From: Flavobacterium azooxidireducens
Lineage (GTDB): Bacteria; Bacteroidota; Bacteroidia; Flavobacteriales; Flavobacteriaceae
Length of the DNA: 64,000 bases
NCBI RefSeq assembly: GCF_023195775.1
Contig: NZ_CP096205.1
Span: 372,001 to 436,000 of the forward strand
Direction of reading: 5' to 3'
Shown: piece by piece, positions 25,175 through 33,342 of the stretch
Position numbering within the stretch: the first letter of the stretch is position 1
How the letters are laid out: every line of letters starts with the position of its first letter
The notes under the pieces: model-generated
Databases searched by the model: none
Told to the model about the DNA's origin: nothing
What the model saw: the letters and a program-made list of their open reading frames with translations, nothing else
Position numbers and translations under genes: made by a program

Positions 25175-25933
25175 CTATTTTTCAATAATTAAAATTTCAA
25201 CTCTACGATTGGCAACTCGTTCTTCTTCATTTTTTTCCGGTAAAGGATAAATTGGTCTTGTAGAAGCAAATCCTTTGTATGAAATTCGATCCGCTGAAAT
25301 TGCATTTGATAGTAGAAAATCATAAACGGTTTTAGCTCGTTTGAGTGAAATATCTTCAATTTCGATTTCCTTACAACATATATGACCTTGAATTTCAATT
25401 TTTAGCGTTGGATTATCCTTCATCATTTGAAGCAATTCATCCAAAATTGGTCTTGAATTAGGGAGAACGACATCGCTCATGTTATAAAAATTCAATCCTT
25501 TTAAATTCAATAATTCACCAACTTTTGCATTTTTTATCTTTTCGGAAAATGAATTTTTTGGAGTTGGTTTTTGATAGAAAAAGGAAACTTTTCTATTTTC
25601 ATCTTGGTTTGAAGAAAAATCGAAATTTTCGCCAAAAGGAATTCTTTCGATAGTATCGACGACTTTAATTTTATTAAGTTTTAAAATATTTTCTATAGTA
25701 TGAATTCGTCGTTCTGCTAATTTTAAATTGTACGTTTTGGAATCTACTGTATCACAATATCCTTCCATTTTATAAACTTCTGCAAATGAATTATTTTTTA
25801 TCCATTCATTCAAAATTTGAATTGAATTTGAATTTGGGTTTGCTTTATTAAAATCGAAATAAATATCTAATTTTTCCTGAGCGGAAAGTGTAACGAAAAA
25901 TAAAACTATAAATAAGCAGTTTAATGTTTTCAT
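25175..25933 (-). CDS. Secreted protein with two OmpA-like domains (gene 3 of 3)
   Basis: This 252-residue protein has a signal peptide (about 1-18, LNCLFIVLFFVTLSAQ) and two tandem OmpA-C-like domains. Domain 1 (about 20-120) has MEGYCDTVDSKTYNLKLAERR and a degenerate DENRKVSFF. Domain 2 (about 135-250) has IEIQGHICCKEIE, ISLKRAKTVYDFL and ANRRVEILI. OmpA-like domains bind peptidoglycan through conserved Asp/Arg. Domain 2 keeps the arginine of the KRAKTV and NRRVEI motifs. The GHICC double cysteine is shared by all three paralogues. Its start overlaps the previous gene by 4 bp. Confidence 0.85.
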   Translation of the reverse strand: MKTLNCLFIVLFFVTLSAQEKLDIYFDFNKANPNSNSIQILNEWIKNNSFAEVYKMEGYCDTVDSKTYNLKLAERRIHTIENILKLNKIKVVDTIERIPFGENFDFSSNQDENRKVSFFYQKPTPKNSFSEKIKNAKVGELLNLKGLNFYNMSDVVLPNSRPILDELLQMMKDNPTLKIEIQGHICCKEIEIEDISLKRAKTVYDFLLSNAISADRISYKGFASTRPIYPLPEKNEEERVANRRVEILIIEK

Positions 25934-26763
25934 TTTTTTACAATTTCAATTTCTACTCTGCGATTGGCTATTTTTTCTTCTTCATTTTTTTCAGGAATTG
26001 GATAAACTGGTTCATTACTTCCAAAACCTTTGTAAGCCAATCTTCGAAGTTGAATACCGTTATCTCTCAAATAATTAAAAATTTTTAAAGCACGACGATA
26101 CGATAATTTTGTGTCCTTTGGATCAGGATTACAGCAAATATGCCCGAAAATTTTAATTTCTAAATCTGGATTCAGCTCCATTATAAATAACAATTGTTCT
26201 AGTAAAGGTTCAGATTCAGGGATAATATTTTCTGAATTAAACTGAAAGTGAATGTTGTTAATCACAATTCTATCACCAATCTTAGCATTTTCAAATTTGT
26301 CTATTAATGAAATTCTTTCTTTTTCAATTTTCTCAACAAGCGATTCTTCTTTAGGTTTTTCTTCTATCAATAGCTCGGTTTCTATGATTGGTTCATCCAC
26401 TATTTTGTACAAAAAAGTTACTTTTCTATTTTCAGCTTGTATTTTTGATTGTTTAAAATCTTCGCCAAAAACTTCTTGAATTAAACTGTTAGAAATTCTA
26501 CTATTTTTTGATTTTAATAAAGTTAAAACACTCTGAATTCTTTTTGAAGCCAGTTTTTTGTTTGATAAATTGGTATCAACGGAATCGCAATAACCTGCTA
26601 TTTGCAGAATTTCTATATTTTGATTTGAAACAATCCATTCGTCAAAATTTTTTAAAGAAATTGCATTTGGCACCTCTTTGGCAAAATCAAAATAAAGTGT
26701 TTTTGATTCTTGAGCCTGAAGAAATGAGAAACATAAACTAAAAAAAAATACGACTAGTTTCAA
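25930..26763 (-). CDS. Secreted protein with two OmpA-like domains (gene 2 of 3)
   Basis: This 277-residue protein has a signal peptide (about 1-17, LVVFFFSLCFSFLQAQ). Domain 1 has IAGYCDSVDTNLSNKKLASKR and AENRKVTFLY; domain 2 has IKIFGHICCNPDPKD, LSYRRALKIFNYL and ANRRVEIEIV. A Glu/Lys-rich linker of about 30 residues separates the domains. It is translationally coupled on both sides by 4-bp overlaps, so the three paralogues form one operon. The likely location is the periplasm, bound to peptidoglycan. No lipobox cysteine is visible. Confidence 0.85.
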   Translation of the reverse strand: MKLVVFFFSLCFSFLQAQESKTLYFDFAKEVPNAISLKNFDEWIVSNQNIEILQIAGYCDSVDTNLSNKKLASKRIQSVLTLLKSKNSRISNSLIQEVFGEDFKQSKIQAENRKVTFLYKIVDEPIIETELLIEEKPKEESLVEKIEKERISLIDKFENAKIGDRIVINNIHFQFNSENIIPESEPLLEQLLFIMELNPDLEIKIFGHICCNPDPKDTKLSYRRALKIFNYLRDNGIQLRRLAYKGFGSNEPVYPIPEKNEEEKIANRRVEIEIVKK

Positions 26764-27647
26764 TTCTTAACAATTTCAATTTCTACTCTACGATTGGCGG
26801 CTCTTTCTTCTTCGTTCTTTTCCGGTAACGGATGGATGGGTTGCGAACTACCAAAACCTTGATAAGTCACTCTCGAATTTTCAATTCCGTTCATTCGTAA
26901 AAACTGACTAATTGCTTTGGCTCGTTGAGTTGATAAATTAGTTCTGTCCGTTGGCATACAACACAAATGACCTTGAATATCGATTGAAAGTTCTGGGTTT
27001 TGTTGCATCACGATGAGTAATTCATATAATTTTCCGCGACTTTCGTTTACAATTGCAAATGTGTTTAATTGAAAATTAAGGTTTTCCAATTTTAATTTTT
27101 CACCCGGTTTTGCGGCATCAACTTGTTGCATAAATTCCACATTTAGCTCGAAAGTAGATTCGGTTCCGTTAGGATTTTCAATCACGATTGCTTCCGGAAA
27201 TTGTTTTTTTGGTTTGGGTTTTGGAGTAATTTCCTCTTTTGTGATTCCTAAAATTTCGTCTTCTCTGGCTAAATCTTTTGCTTCAATATAAAAAACGGTA
27301 ACTCTTCTATTTTCTGCTTTATTGTCGGATTGTTTGTGTAACTTTCCAAAACTTCGGGTTTTAAAATCATCTCTGATTTTGACTTTATCTTTTACAAATT
27401 GATAAATAAAATCGACTCGTTTTTGGGCTAATGTATCATTAAAACCTATCGTTCCATCTTCGTCAGTATAACCGTTAATAGCAACGATTTTGACTTCTTT
27501 GTTTTTCGAAATCCATTCGTTTAATTTCTGAATTTCTGAATTTTTAAGTTCATATTTATTGGTGTCAAAATAATAAGATGACTGTTCCTGAGCAGAAATA
27601 ATGTGAGAGGTGAATAAAAAAAGAAGTGAAAAAAATACCGATTTCAT
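26760..27647 (-). CDS. Secreted protein with two OmpA-like domains (gene 1 of 3)
   Basis: I place the start at 27647 (MKSVFFSLLFLFTSHIISAQ), about 295 residues. The extra 47 codons up to 27788 run through a terminator hairpin and do not look like protein. Domain 1 has INGYTDEDGTIGFNDTLAQKR, the most canonical OmpA motif of the three, and AENRRVTVFY. Domain 2 has IDIQGHLCCMPTDRTNLS, TQRAKAISQFL and ANRRVEIEIV. It is the first gene of the operon and probably the ancestor of the other two. Confidence 0.85.
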   Translation of the reverse strand: MKSVFFSLLFLFTSHIISAQEQSSYYFDTNKYELKNSEIQKLNEWISKNKEVKIVAINGYTDEDGTIGFNDTLAQKRVDFIYQFVKDKVKIRDDFKTRSFGKLHKQSDNKAENRRVTVFYIEAKDLAREDEILGITKEEITPKPKPKKQFPEAIVIENPNGTESTFELNVEFMQQVDAAKPGEKLKLENLNFQLNTFAIVNESRGKLYELLIVMQQNPELSIDIQGHLCCMPTDRTNLSTQRAKAISQFLRMNGIENSRVTYQGFGSSQPIHPLPEKNEEERAANRRVEIEIVKN

Positions 27648-27700
27648 ATTGACTATTTTTACAATAACGAAAATACAACTAATTAATTTCATAGTTGGTA

Positions 27701-27736
27701 TAAAAAAACAAAGTGGGACAACTTTCGTTATCCCAC
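27701..27736 (-). terminator. Terminator of a minus-strand transcript upstream of the OmpA operon
   Basis: On the minus strand a 10-bp stem (GTGGGATAAC/GTTGTCCCAC, with G-U wobbles) closes a GAAA tetraloop and is followed by TTTGTTTTTTT. The wobble pairs become mismatches on the plus strand, so the hairpin reads minus. It lies 5' of the OmpA operon, so it must end some other RNA. Confidence 0.7.
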
Positions 27737-27925
27737 CCGTTTTAGTGTTAATTTGTTGGAAATTTAGTTTTGTTGTGATCAAAATCAAAAAGATTTTGAT
27801 GTAGTATTTTTGAACACAGAAAACTCACTGTTAAAATACCACTATACTTTCCACGGTTATATTATCTAGATTTTTTTTAATGCTGGGGGCATTTTTGCTT
27901 ATAAAAAAGCATATTAATTTTTAAA
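27701..27925 (-). ncRNA. Candidate small RNA (about 225 nt)
   Basis: A minus-strand TTG (CAA at 27962-27964), a 20-bp spacer and TATATTTT (27934-27941) form a near-consensus promoter. The GAAA-loop terminator at 27701-27736 ends the unit. No ORF of note lies between. The glutamine synthetase transcript has its own hairpin at 28045-28106, so this segment looks like a separate transcript. I cannot assign it to a known RNA family. Confidence 0.35.
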
Positions 27926-28044
27926 GCGATACGAAAATATAAAATTATTTTAAAATTGAAACAATTTCTTTAAATAAATTTAATCTTTAACTAAAAAAGT
28001 CACAACTCAAAAAATACATATAAACGAATAATTAAAAAACACTA

Positions 28045-28106
28045 TAGCCACGAATTACACTAATTCACACAAATTAATTCGTGGTAATTAGTGAAATTCG
28101 TGGCTA
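28045..28106. terminator. Large hairpin downstream of glutamine synthetase
   Basis: TAGCCACGAATT (28045-28056) pairs with AATTCGTGGCTA (28095-28106). Further pairing inside (CACTAATT/AATTAGTG) gives a long imperfect stem, and T-runs lie on both strands. The sequence is of the CACGAATTACACTAATT intergenic-repeat type. Confidence 0.65.
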
Positions 28107-28127
28107 CTTTTTTAATATGAGTGAAAT

Positions 28128-30317
28128 TTATCTCGTAAACAACAACTCTCTGTATTTCGTCAACGTCCAGATTTCGTCGTCAACCAAAAGTTCTAATTTA
28201 TCGCAATGTTCTCTGATGATTTCAAAATAAGGTTTTACTTTATCACAATACGTTTCGGCCATTTTTTGTGCATCGGTTAACGCATTTGCTTTTTTACGAG
28301 CTTCGGTCATTGCCTCTACGTTTGAATTAATTCCTTCGATGTGAGCCGAAATTTCTTTGATTAATGAAATTTGTTCTTTGGCAATTTTTTCAAAATCTTT
28401 TCCGAAGATTTCTTTTAAACCACGCACGTTTTCAATTAATGTATTTTGGTAACGAATTGCCGTTGGAATCACGTGATTTCTAGCAATATCTCCTAAAACT
28501 CTTCCTTCAATTTGGATTTTTTTGGTGTATTCTTCCAATTCAATTTCATAACGAGCTTCCACCTCAACATGGTTCATTACATTCAAATCGTTGAATAAAT
28601 CCAATGCTTTTTTAGAAACTTTTGCTTTTAAAGCAGTTGGAGTTGTTTTATGATTACTCAATCCACGTTTTTTAGCTTCTTTTTCCCATTCTTCACTATA
28701 ACCGTCACCTTCAAAAAGAATATTTTTTGTTGTTTTGATATATTCTCTCAACACGTTGAAAATTGCTTCGTCTTTCTTTAAATCTTTTTTCTCGATTAAA
28801 GCATCTACTTCTTTTTTGAATTCTTTTAATTGTTTTGCAACGATAGAATTCAATGTTGTCATCGCATTGGCACAATTTGCAGAAGAACCAACGGCTCTAA
28901 ATTCAAATTTATTTCCTGTGAAAGCAAATGGAGAGGTTCTGTTTCTATCCGTGTTGTCTAACATTACATCCGGAATTTTTCCAACTACATTTAGTTTTAA
29001 ATCTGTTTTTTCTTCCGGAGAAAGTTTTCCTTTGGAAACGCCTTCTAAATTTTCAAGAACTTTGGTTAATTGCTCACCAATGAAAACCGAAATAATTGCC
29101 GGTGGAGCTTCGTTTGCACCAAGTCTGTGATCGTTACTGGCGGTTGCGATGGCAGCTCTCAACAATTCTTCATATTCATTTACCGCTTTGATGGTGTTAA
29201 TGAAAAATGATAAAAATTGTAAGTTGCTCATTGGTGTTTTTCCAGGTGAGAGTAAGTTCACGCCGGTATCTGTAGCCAACGACCAGTTATTGTGTTTTCC
29301 TGATCCGTTTACTCCTTTGAATGGTTTTTCGTGGAAAAGTACTTTAAAATCATGACGTTCACCTACTTTTGACATTACGTCCATTAGTAATGAATTGTGG
29401 TCAACGGCTAAATTAGTTTCTTCAAAAATTGGAGCTAACTCAAATTGGTTTGGAGCAACTTCATTGTGACGTGTTTTTACCGGAATTCCCAATAACATAC
29501 ATTCTTCTTCCAATTCTCTCATATAAGCCAATGCTCTTGATGGAATTGATCCAAAATAATGATCGTCTAATTGTTGTCCTTTAGCAGATGTGTGTCCAAG
29601 TAACGTTCTTCCTGTTAACATTAAATCAGGACGCGAGTTTGCTAATGATGAATCTACTAAGAAATATTCTTGTTCCCAACCTAACGTTGCGGTTACTTTT
29701 TTTACGTTTTTATCGAAATATTTACAGACTTCGGTTGCTGCTTCGTCAACAGAGTTTAAAGCTCTTAATAATGGTGTTTTATAATCTAATGCTTCACCTG
29801 TATAAGAAATGAAAACTGTTGGAATACACAAAGTCGTTCCGAAGATGAATGCAGGAGAAGTTGGATCCCAAGCAGTATATCCGCGAGCTTCAAATGTATT
29901 TCTGATTCCACCATTTGGAAAAGAAGAAGCATCCGGTTCTTGTTGTACTAATTGTCCGCCACCAAATTTTTCTACCGGATCTGAACCGTCATACGAAGTT
30001 TCAAAGAAAGCATCGTGCTTTTCTGCGGTTGAACCTGTAAGTGGTTGAAACCAGTGTGTATAATGTGTTACGCCTTTTGCCAACGCCCATTCTTTCATTC
30101 CAAGAGCGATGTAGTCGGCTAATTTTCTGTCAATTTTTGTTCCGTGTTGCACGGCATCTTTTACACCTTTGTAGGCATCGGCAGTTAGGTACTGTCGCAT
30201 TGATTTGTCGTTGAATACATTGGATCCGAAAAGTTCAGATTTTCTTCCTGATTCTTCAAATTTTACAGGTTTTCTGCTGGATGCATCTTTTAATGCTTGA
30301 AAACGTAACGTTGACAT
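28128..30317 (-). CDS. glnN: Glutamine synthetase, type III (GlnN)
   Basis: This 729-residue protein fits the large type III enzymes (about 700-730) that make glutamine from glutamate, ammonia and ATP in Bacteroidota and cyanobacteria. THWFQPLTGSTAEKHDAF, the GSIPSRALAYMRELEEECM region, HNEVAPNQFELAPIFEE (metal and glutamate ligands), GSGKHNNWSLATD (ATP/glutamate loop) and RNRTSPFAFTGNKFEFRAVGSS (split across the nucleotide site) are present in order. The C-terminal catalytic-like part ends with the type III-specific helical tail. A -7 box and a strong inverted repeat lie upstream. Confidence 0.97.
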   Translation of the reverse strand: MSTLRFQALKDASSRKPVKFEESGRKSELFGSNVFNDKSMRQYLTADAYKGVKDAVQHGTKIDRKLADYIALGMKEWALAKGVTHYTHWFQPLTGSTAEKHDAFFETSYDGSDPVEKFGGGQLVQQEPDASSFPNGGIRNTFEARGYTAWDPTSPAFIFGTTLCIPTVFISYTGEALDYKTPLLRALNSVDEAATEVCKYFDKNVKKVTATLGWEQEYFLVDSSLANSRPDLMLTGRTLLGHTSAKGQQLDDHYFGSIPSRALAYMRELEEECMLLGIPVKTRHNEVAPNQFELAPIFEETNLAVDHNSLLMDVMSKVGERHDFKVLFHEKPFKGVNGSGKHNNWSLATDTGVNLLSPGKTPMSNLQFLSFFINTIKAVNEYEELLRAAIATASNDHRLGANEAPPAIISVFIGEQLTKVLENLEGVSKGKLSPEEKTDLKLNVVGKIPDVMLDNTDRNRTSPFAFTGNKFEFRAVGSSANCANAMTTLNSIVAKQLKEFKKEVDALIEKKDLKKDEAIFNVLREYIKTTKNILFEGDGYSEEWEKEAKKRGLSNHKTTPTALKAKVSKKALDLFNDLNVMNHVEVEARYEIELEEYTKKIQIEGRVLGDIARNHVIPTAIRYQNTLIENVRGLKEIFGKDFEKIAKEQISLIKEISAHIEGINSNVEAMTEARKKANALTDAQKMAETYCDKVKPYFEIIREHCDKLELLVDDEIWTLTKYRELLFTR

Positions 30318-30356
30318 AAAATTAATTTTTAAGGTTTAGTTTCTTATTTTATGGTG

Positions 30357-30364
30357 CAAATATA
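30357..30364 (-). promoter_or_regulatory. -7 box for glnN
   Basis: On the minus strand TATATTTG fits TAnnTTTG, 40 bp before the start codon. Confidence 0.55.
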
Positions 30365-30390
30365 TTTAAAAATTGTTTTAAAATAACTAT

Positions 30391-30410
30391 ACCCCTATTT
30401 TTTTAGGGGT
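30391..30410. promoter_or_regulatory. Inverted repeat upstream of the glnN promoter
   Basis: A perfect 7-bp repeat ACCCCTA/TAGGGGT with a 6-bp T spacer sits about 26 bp upstream of the -7 box. It could be an operator for a nitrogen regulator or a remnant hairpin of a plus-strand terminator. Confidence 0.4.
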
Positions 30411-30414
30411 GAAA

Positions 30415-30962
30415 TCTATAAAAAGTAAAAATTATCGATTATTGAAGTGGTTTTTTTGAGGAAATGGTTGAAAAGGTTGAAATGTTTCGGGTTGCGAGTT
30501 GCAGGTTACGAGTTGCGGGTTGCGGGTTTTGAAAATTGGAGAAATGTTGCTTCGCTTTTTTTTAATAGCACACGTACCTGCCTGCCGGCCGGCAGGTTTG
30601 ACGGGTTGAAGGGATCTTCTCGGATTTTGATAGCTTCGCTATAAGAGATTTAACAGGATTCGTTTTGAGAACATTTTCATTTTAAGTAATCTTCATCTTG
30701 AAAATTGGAGAGATTGCTTCGCAATGACAAGATTATGTGAAAACTGCGACTTATTATTTGCCACGAAGATTTAAAGACACAAAGTTTGTGATAACTTGAA
30801 ATGCTTGACTTGAAACTTGAAACTTAAAACTGTCACTGAGATTCCTACGGAATGACAAGATTGTGTGAAAACTGCCACTGAAAACTGCCACTGAGATTCC
30901 TATGGAATGACAAGATTGTGTGAAAACTGCGACTGAAAACTGCGACTGAAAACTGACCACTA
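30415..30962. repeat. Repeat-filled gap between glnN and the antiporter
   Basis: There is no believable gene here. It holds a heptamer array GTTGCGN (30491-30530), a GC-rich perfect palindrome CCTGCCGGCCGGCAGG (30581-30596), a GATAGCTTCGCTAT hairpin near 30629, and three 41-bp units (30710-30750, 30838-30878, 30893-30933) of the form GAGATTSCTnnGSAATGACAAG... The unit hairpin ATTGC/GCAAT in the first copy is ATTCC/GGAAT in the others, a compensatory change. Confidence 0.8.
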
Positions 30963-31110
30963 CTCCCCTAGCCCGGATAGTAGCGGAAACCCCGCAGGAC
31001 TAAAAGCTACTTTTTCTTGGCTTTTTGGGGCGACCAAAGAAGCCACGAAAAATCCATAGAAAAATAGCTTTTAGGCCGAGGAGTTGCAGCGGTTAGCCGG
31101 ATTAGCTTCT
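30963..31110 (+). repeat. Interspersed flavobacterial repeat, complete (copy B)
   Basis: A 148-bp element runs from CTCCCCTAGCCCGGATAGTAG to GCAGCGGTTAGCCGGATTAGC. It shares its ends, the TTTTTCTTGGC...GCGACC centre and its length with copy C (46961-47110), and its tail with copy A (1-32). The wording resembles what I recall of the Flavo-1 structured RNA motif, which I cannot confirm here. Confidence 0.7.
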
Positions 31111-31119
31111 GAAAAAAAA

Positions 31120-32055
31120 TCAGGCAAAGGTGAGATAGACAAAAAGGATGTAACTGCCGAGCAAGATGATGCCTGCTTTGCGGTCGAGGTAGCCTTTTTT
31201 GGGTAGTAATACTAAGGGTAAAAGGATGAGTGAAAAACCGAGCATCCAATAAATATCGAAGGTGATGAGGCGGTTATCGACTAATTTTATCGGGTGAATG
31301 ATGGCGGTGAGTCCGAGTACAGAAAGAATGTTGAAGATGTTTGAACCTAACACGTTTCCGATGGAAATGGAGCTTTCTTTTTTGATGGCAGCGATGAGTG
31401 ATGCTGCTAATTCGGGTATGCTGGTTCCGATGGCAACGACCGTAACAGCAATCACTCGATCGGAAACACCGAATGTTTTAGCGACGTTGACTGCTCCTTT
31501 GATTAAAAGTTCTGAACCACCGTAGAGTGCTGCACCACCGAGTATTAAGAAGATAAAAATGAGGTACATTTTCATTTGATTAGCTTCCGGAAGATCGATT
31601 TCGACAGGTTTATTTTTTTGAGCTTTTAAGAGGTAAATTATAAATAAAATTAAAAGAATAAAGAGAATTATTCCTTCGAGTCTACTGATTTCGCCGTCGT
31701 AAAGTAATATTCCGAACAGCAATAAGGATGCAATTATCATTGCTGGCCAATCAGTTTTAAAGAAGGATTCATCGATTTTCATTTCGCTAATTATCATCAC
31801 AATACCGAGAATTAGTCCGATGTTTGCGATGTTGGAACCTACGACGTTTCCTAGAGCAATGTCCGGAAAACCCGCCATGGCAGATTTAACACTCACAATT
31901 AGTTCCGGTGCAGAAGTAGCAAAAGACACAACTGTCATTCCGATTACGATTTTAGAAATATTAAGTCGAAGCGACATGCCGACTGCTGCTTTGAGCAACC
32001 AATCGCCTCCAAAAACTAAAAGAACTAATCCGATGATGATAAATAGAAAATCCAT
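31120..32055 (-). CDS. Calcium/sodium antiporter (CaCA family, YrbG-like)
   Basis: This 311-residue membrane protein is made of two inverted repeats of five helices. The alpha-repeat motifs are VVSFATSAPELIVSVKSA and GNVVGSNIANIGLILG in the first half, and VAIGTSIPELAASLIAAI and GNVLGSNIFNILSVLG in the second. The acidic residues in the two PEL motifs bind the cation. Such proteins exchange Ca2+ (or K+) for Na+ or H+ across the inner membrane. It is flanked by the interspersed repeat downstream and a terminator upstream, so it is a single-gene unit. Confidence 0.93.
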   Translation of the reverse strand: MDFLFIIIGLVLLVFGGDWLLKAAVGMSLRLNISKIVIGMTVVSFATSAPELIVSVKSAMAGFPDIALGNVVGSNIANIGLILGIVMIISEMKIDESFFKTDWPAMIIASLLLFGILLYDGEISRLEGIILFILLILFIIYLLKAQKNKPVEIDLPEANQMKMYLIFIFLILGGAALYGGSELLIKGAVNVAKTFGVSDRVIAVTVVAIGTSIPELAASLIAAIKKESSISIGNVLGSNIFNILSVLGLTAIIHPIKLVDNRLITFDIYWMLGFSLILLPLVLLPKKGYLDRKAGIILLGSYILFVYLTFA

Positions 32056-32101
32056 AACTGCTTTTAAAAGAACTGCGAAAATAGGAAATTTAACCGCATA
32101 A

Positions 32102-32127
32102 AAAAAGGTCTTCGGAAAGACCTTTTT
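32102..32127 (-). terminator. Terminator of the lipoprotein gene
   Basis: An 11-bp stem AAAAAGGTCTT/AAGACCTTTTT (32102-32112 with 32117-32127) has a 4-nt loop. The A/T flanks let it work in either direction. It follows the stop of the gene at 32144. Confidence 0.8.
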
Positions 32128-32143
32128 AAAATTTATTTAGAAT

Positions 32144-32659
32144 TTATTGACGTTCGCTAAATGGCTTAACATCAGCTTCGGTAAGTCCGTTTGCCAACAT
32201 AACTTGGTTATAGTCGCTATAATCCATTCTTCCTGAAAAATAACCCGGAATGATTACGATTCGGAATGTTTGATTATCAAGATATTGTGGAGTTGTTTCC
32301 AAATCATATGTTCCATCAGCATAAATTGTAAAATCAACTCTGCTGAAGTCAAAATCATAATCCAATTCGCCTTGGTTCAAATATAACGTTCGAGGAATTT
32401 GTTGCCAAATTGGTGTTGAAGAATTAATTGTTCCATCCATTCTGTAAATTAAAATTACATCCGAATTTAAAATTGGCGGTGTTAATTCTTGATAGATTGA
32501 ATAGCCAAATTGACTGCTAAAACCAAAATTTATGTTTCTCAATTCAAAAACTTCTGCTTCGGCACTAAAACCATCTCTTCCTGGAGGACCTTCCGGGCCT
32601 TCGCAACTTTGTAATGTTATCATCCCGATTAACACTAAAATGAATGTAAATTTTTTCAT
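32144..32659 (-). CDS. Lipoprotein with a short collagen-like start
   Basis: This 171-residue protein has a lipoprotein signal peptide (FILVLIGMITLQSC, lipid-modified C19) followed by EGPEGPPGRDGF, three to four Gly-X-Y triplets. The rest (about 35-171) is beta-rich with Tyr/Asp repeats (FRIVIIPGYFSGRMDY). The same layout (Cys, GPxGPPG, compact domain) is common in flavobacterial lipoproteins of unknown function. The collagen-like piece is too short to trimerise by itself and may be a spacer. Confidence 0.75.
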   Translation of the reverse strand: MKKFTFILVLIGMITLQSCEGPEGPPGRDGFSAEAEVFELRNINFGFSSQFGYSIYQELTPPILNSDVILIYRMDGTINSSTPIWQQIPRTLYLNQGELDYDFDFSRVDFTIYADGTYDLETTPQYLDNQTFRIVIIPGYFSGRMDYSDYNQVMLANGLTEADVKPFSERQ

Positions 32660-32733
32660 ACGTTTATTTTTTAATGATTAATGATAGTTAGTACTATCCA
32701 ATACTCATGCCAAAGTTATCTTTTTTGAACCAT

Positions 32734-32762
32734 TTGCCCTAATTTTATTTTTATTACTTTTG
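32734..32762 (+). promoter_or_regulatory. Promoter of the DUF1543 gene, nearly leaderless
   Basis: TTG (32734-32736), an 18-bp spacer and TACTTTTG (32755-32762). The ATG at 32767 is only 4 bp after the -7 box, so the mRNA would begin at or next to the start codon. Confidence 0.6.
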
Positions 32763-32766
32763 AAAG

Positions 32767-33342
32767 ATGGAAGAAAATCAAACTCTTTTTATGGTGATGT
32801 TGGGAGCCACTCCTCCCGGAAGATTGACTGAACAACATGATATTTTTTTTGGAATTGGTAAGGATTTAAAAGAATTAATTCCGGATATGAAAGCTTTTTG
32901 GCCGGAAGCAAAAGACCAAATTCACATTGATGCATGGCGAAAAGTTTCTTTTGTTGACGATTTTACTATTGACGTTGTTTTGCGTGAGGAAAATTTACTC
33001 AACTCCGAAAAATTATTTTTCATCAATTTAGGTGGTTACAAAGAAAATGAATTTGAAGAATATCATTATAAAGTGTTAACCGTTGCTCAAAACAAAGCCG
33101 AAGCCATCAAAAAAGCAAAAGCCACTTCGTTCTATAAACATTGCGGTTTTAAAGGAGCGACGTCGCACATTGATGATAAATACGGTGTAGATGTGGATGA
33201 TATTCATGAAATTGAAGATATTCTATCCGCACAATTTAAAGAGAAATTCCAATTGAAAATTACAAAAACAAATTCAGATCAACAAGATGGTCTGGAAATT
33301 GGTTATGTAAAAATTGATAAATTATTAAAAGATGAAAATTAA
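32767..33342 (+). CDS. DUF1543 domain protein
   Basis: This 191-residue protein opens LFMVMLGATPPGRLTEQHDIFFG, the signature of DUF1543, and has the duplicated halves of that family (second start YKVLTVAQNKAEAIKKAK). The function is unknown. It is cytosolic with no signal or membrane segment. The stop overlaps the following SMP-30 gene by 11 bp, so the two are co-transcribed. The promoter sits so close that the transcript is probably leaderless. Confidence 0.85.
   Translation: MEENQTLFMVMLGATPPGRLTEQHDIFFGIGKDLKELIPDMKAFWPEAKDQIHIDAWRKVSFVDDFTIDVVLREENLLNSEKLFFINLGGYKENEFEEYHYKVLTVAQNKAEAIKKAKATSFYKHCGFKGATSHIDDKYGVDVDDIHEIEDILSAQFKEKFQLKITKTNSDQQDGLEIGYVKIDKLLKDEN

Noticed and set aside
25102..25185. 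28-codon N-terminal extension of the PurM protein
   Set aside because: It overlaps the preceding gene and does not resemble the family's N-terminus.
27648..27788. 47-codon extension of the first OmpA-domain gene
   Set aside because: It reads through a terminator hairpin and would hide the clear signal peptide that starts at 27647.
31007..31249. Open frames across the interspersed repeats and their surroundings, including 30754-30960 and 46932-47129
   Set aside because: They translate repeat DNA, have low-complexity composition and overlap real genes or repeat ends.
32144..32659. Collagen-like structural protein
   Set aside because: Only three to four Gly-X-Y triplets are present, too few for a triple helix.
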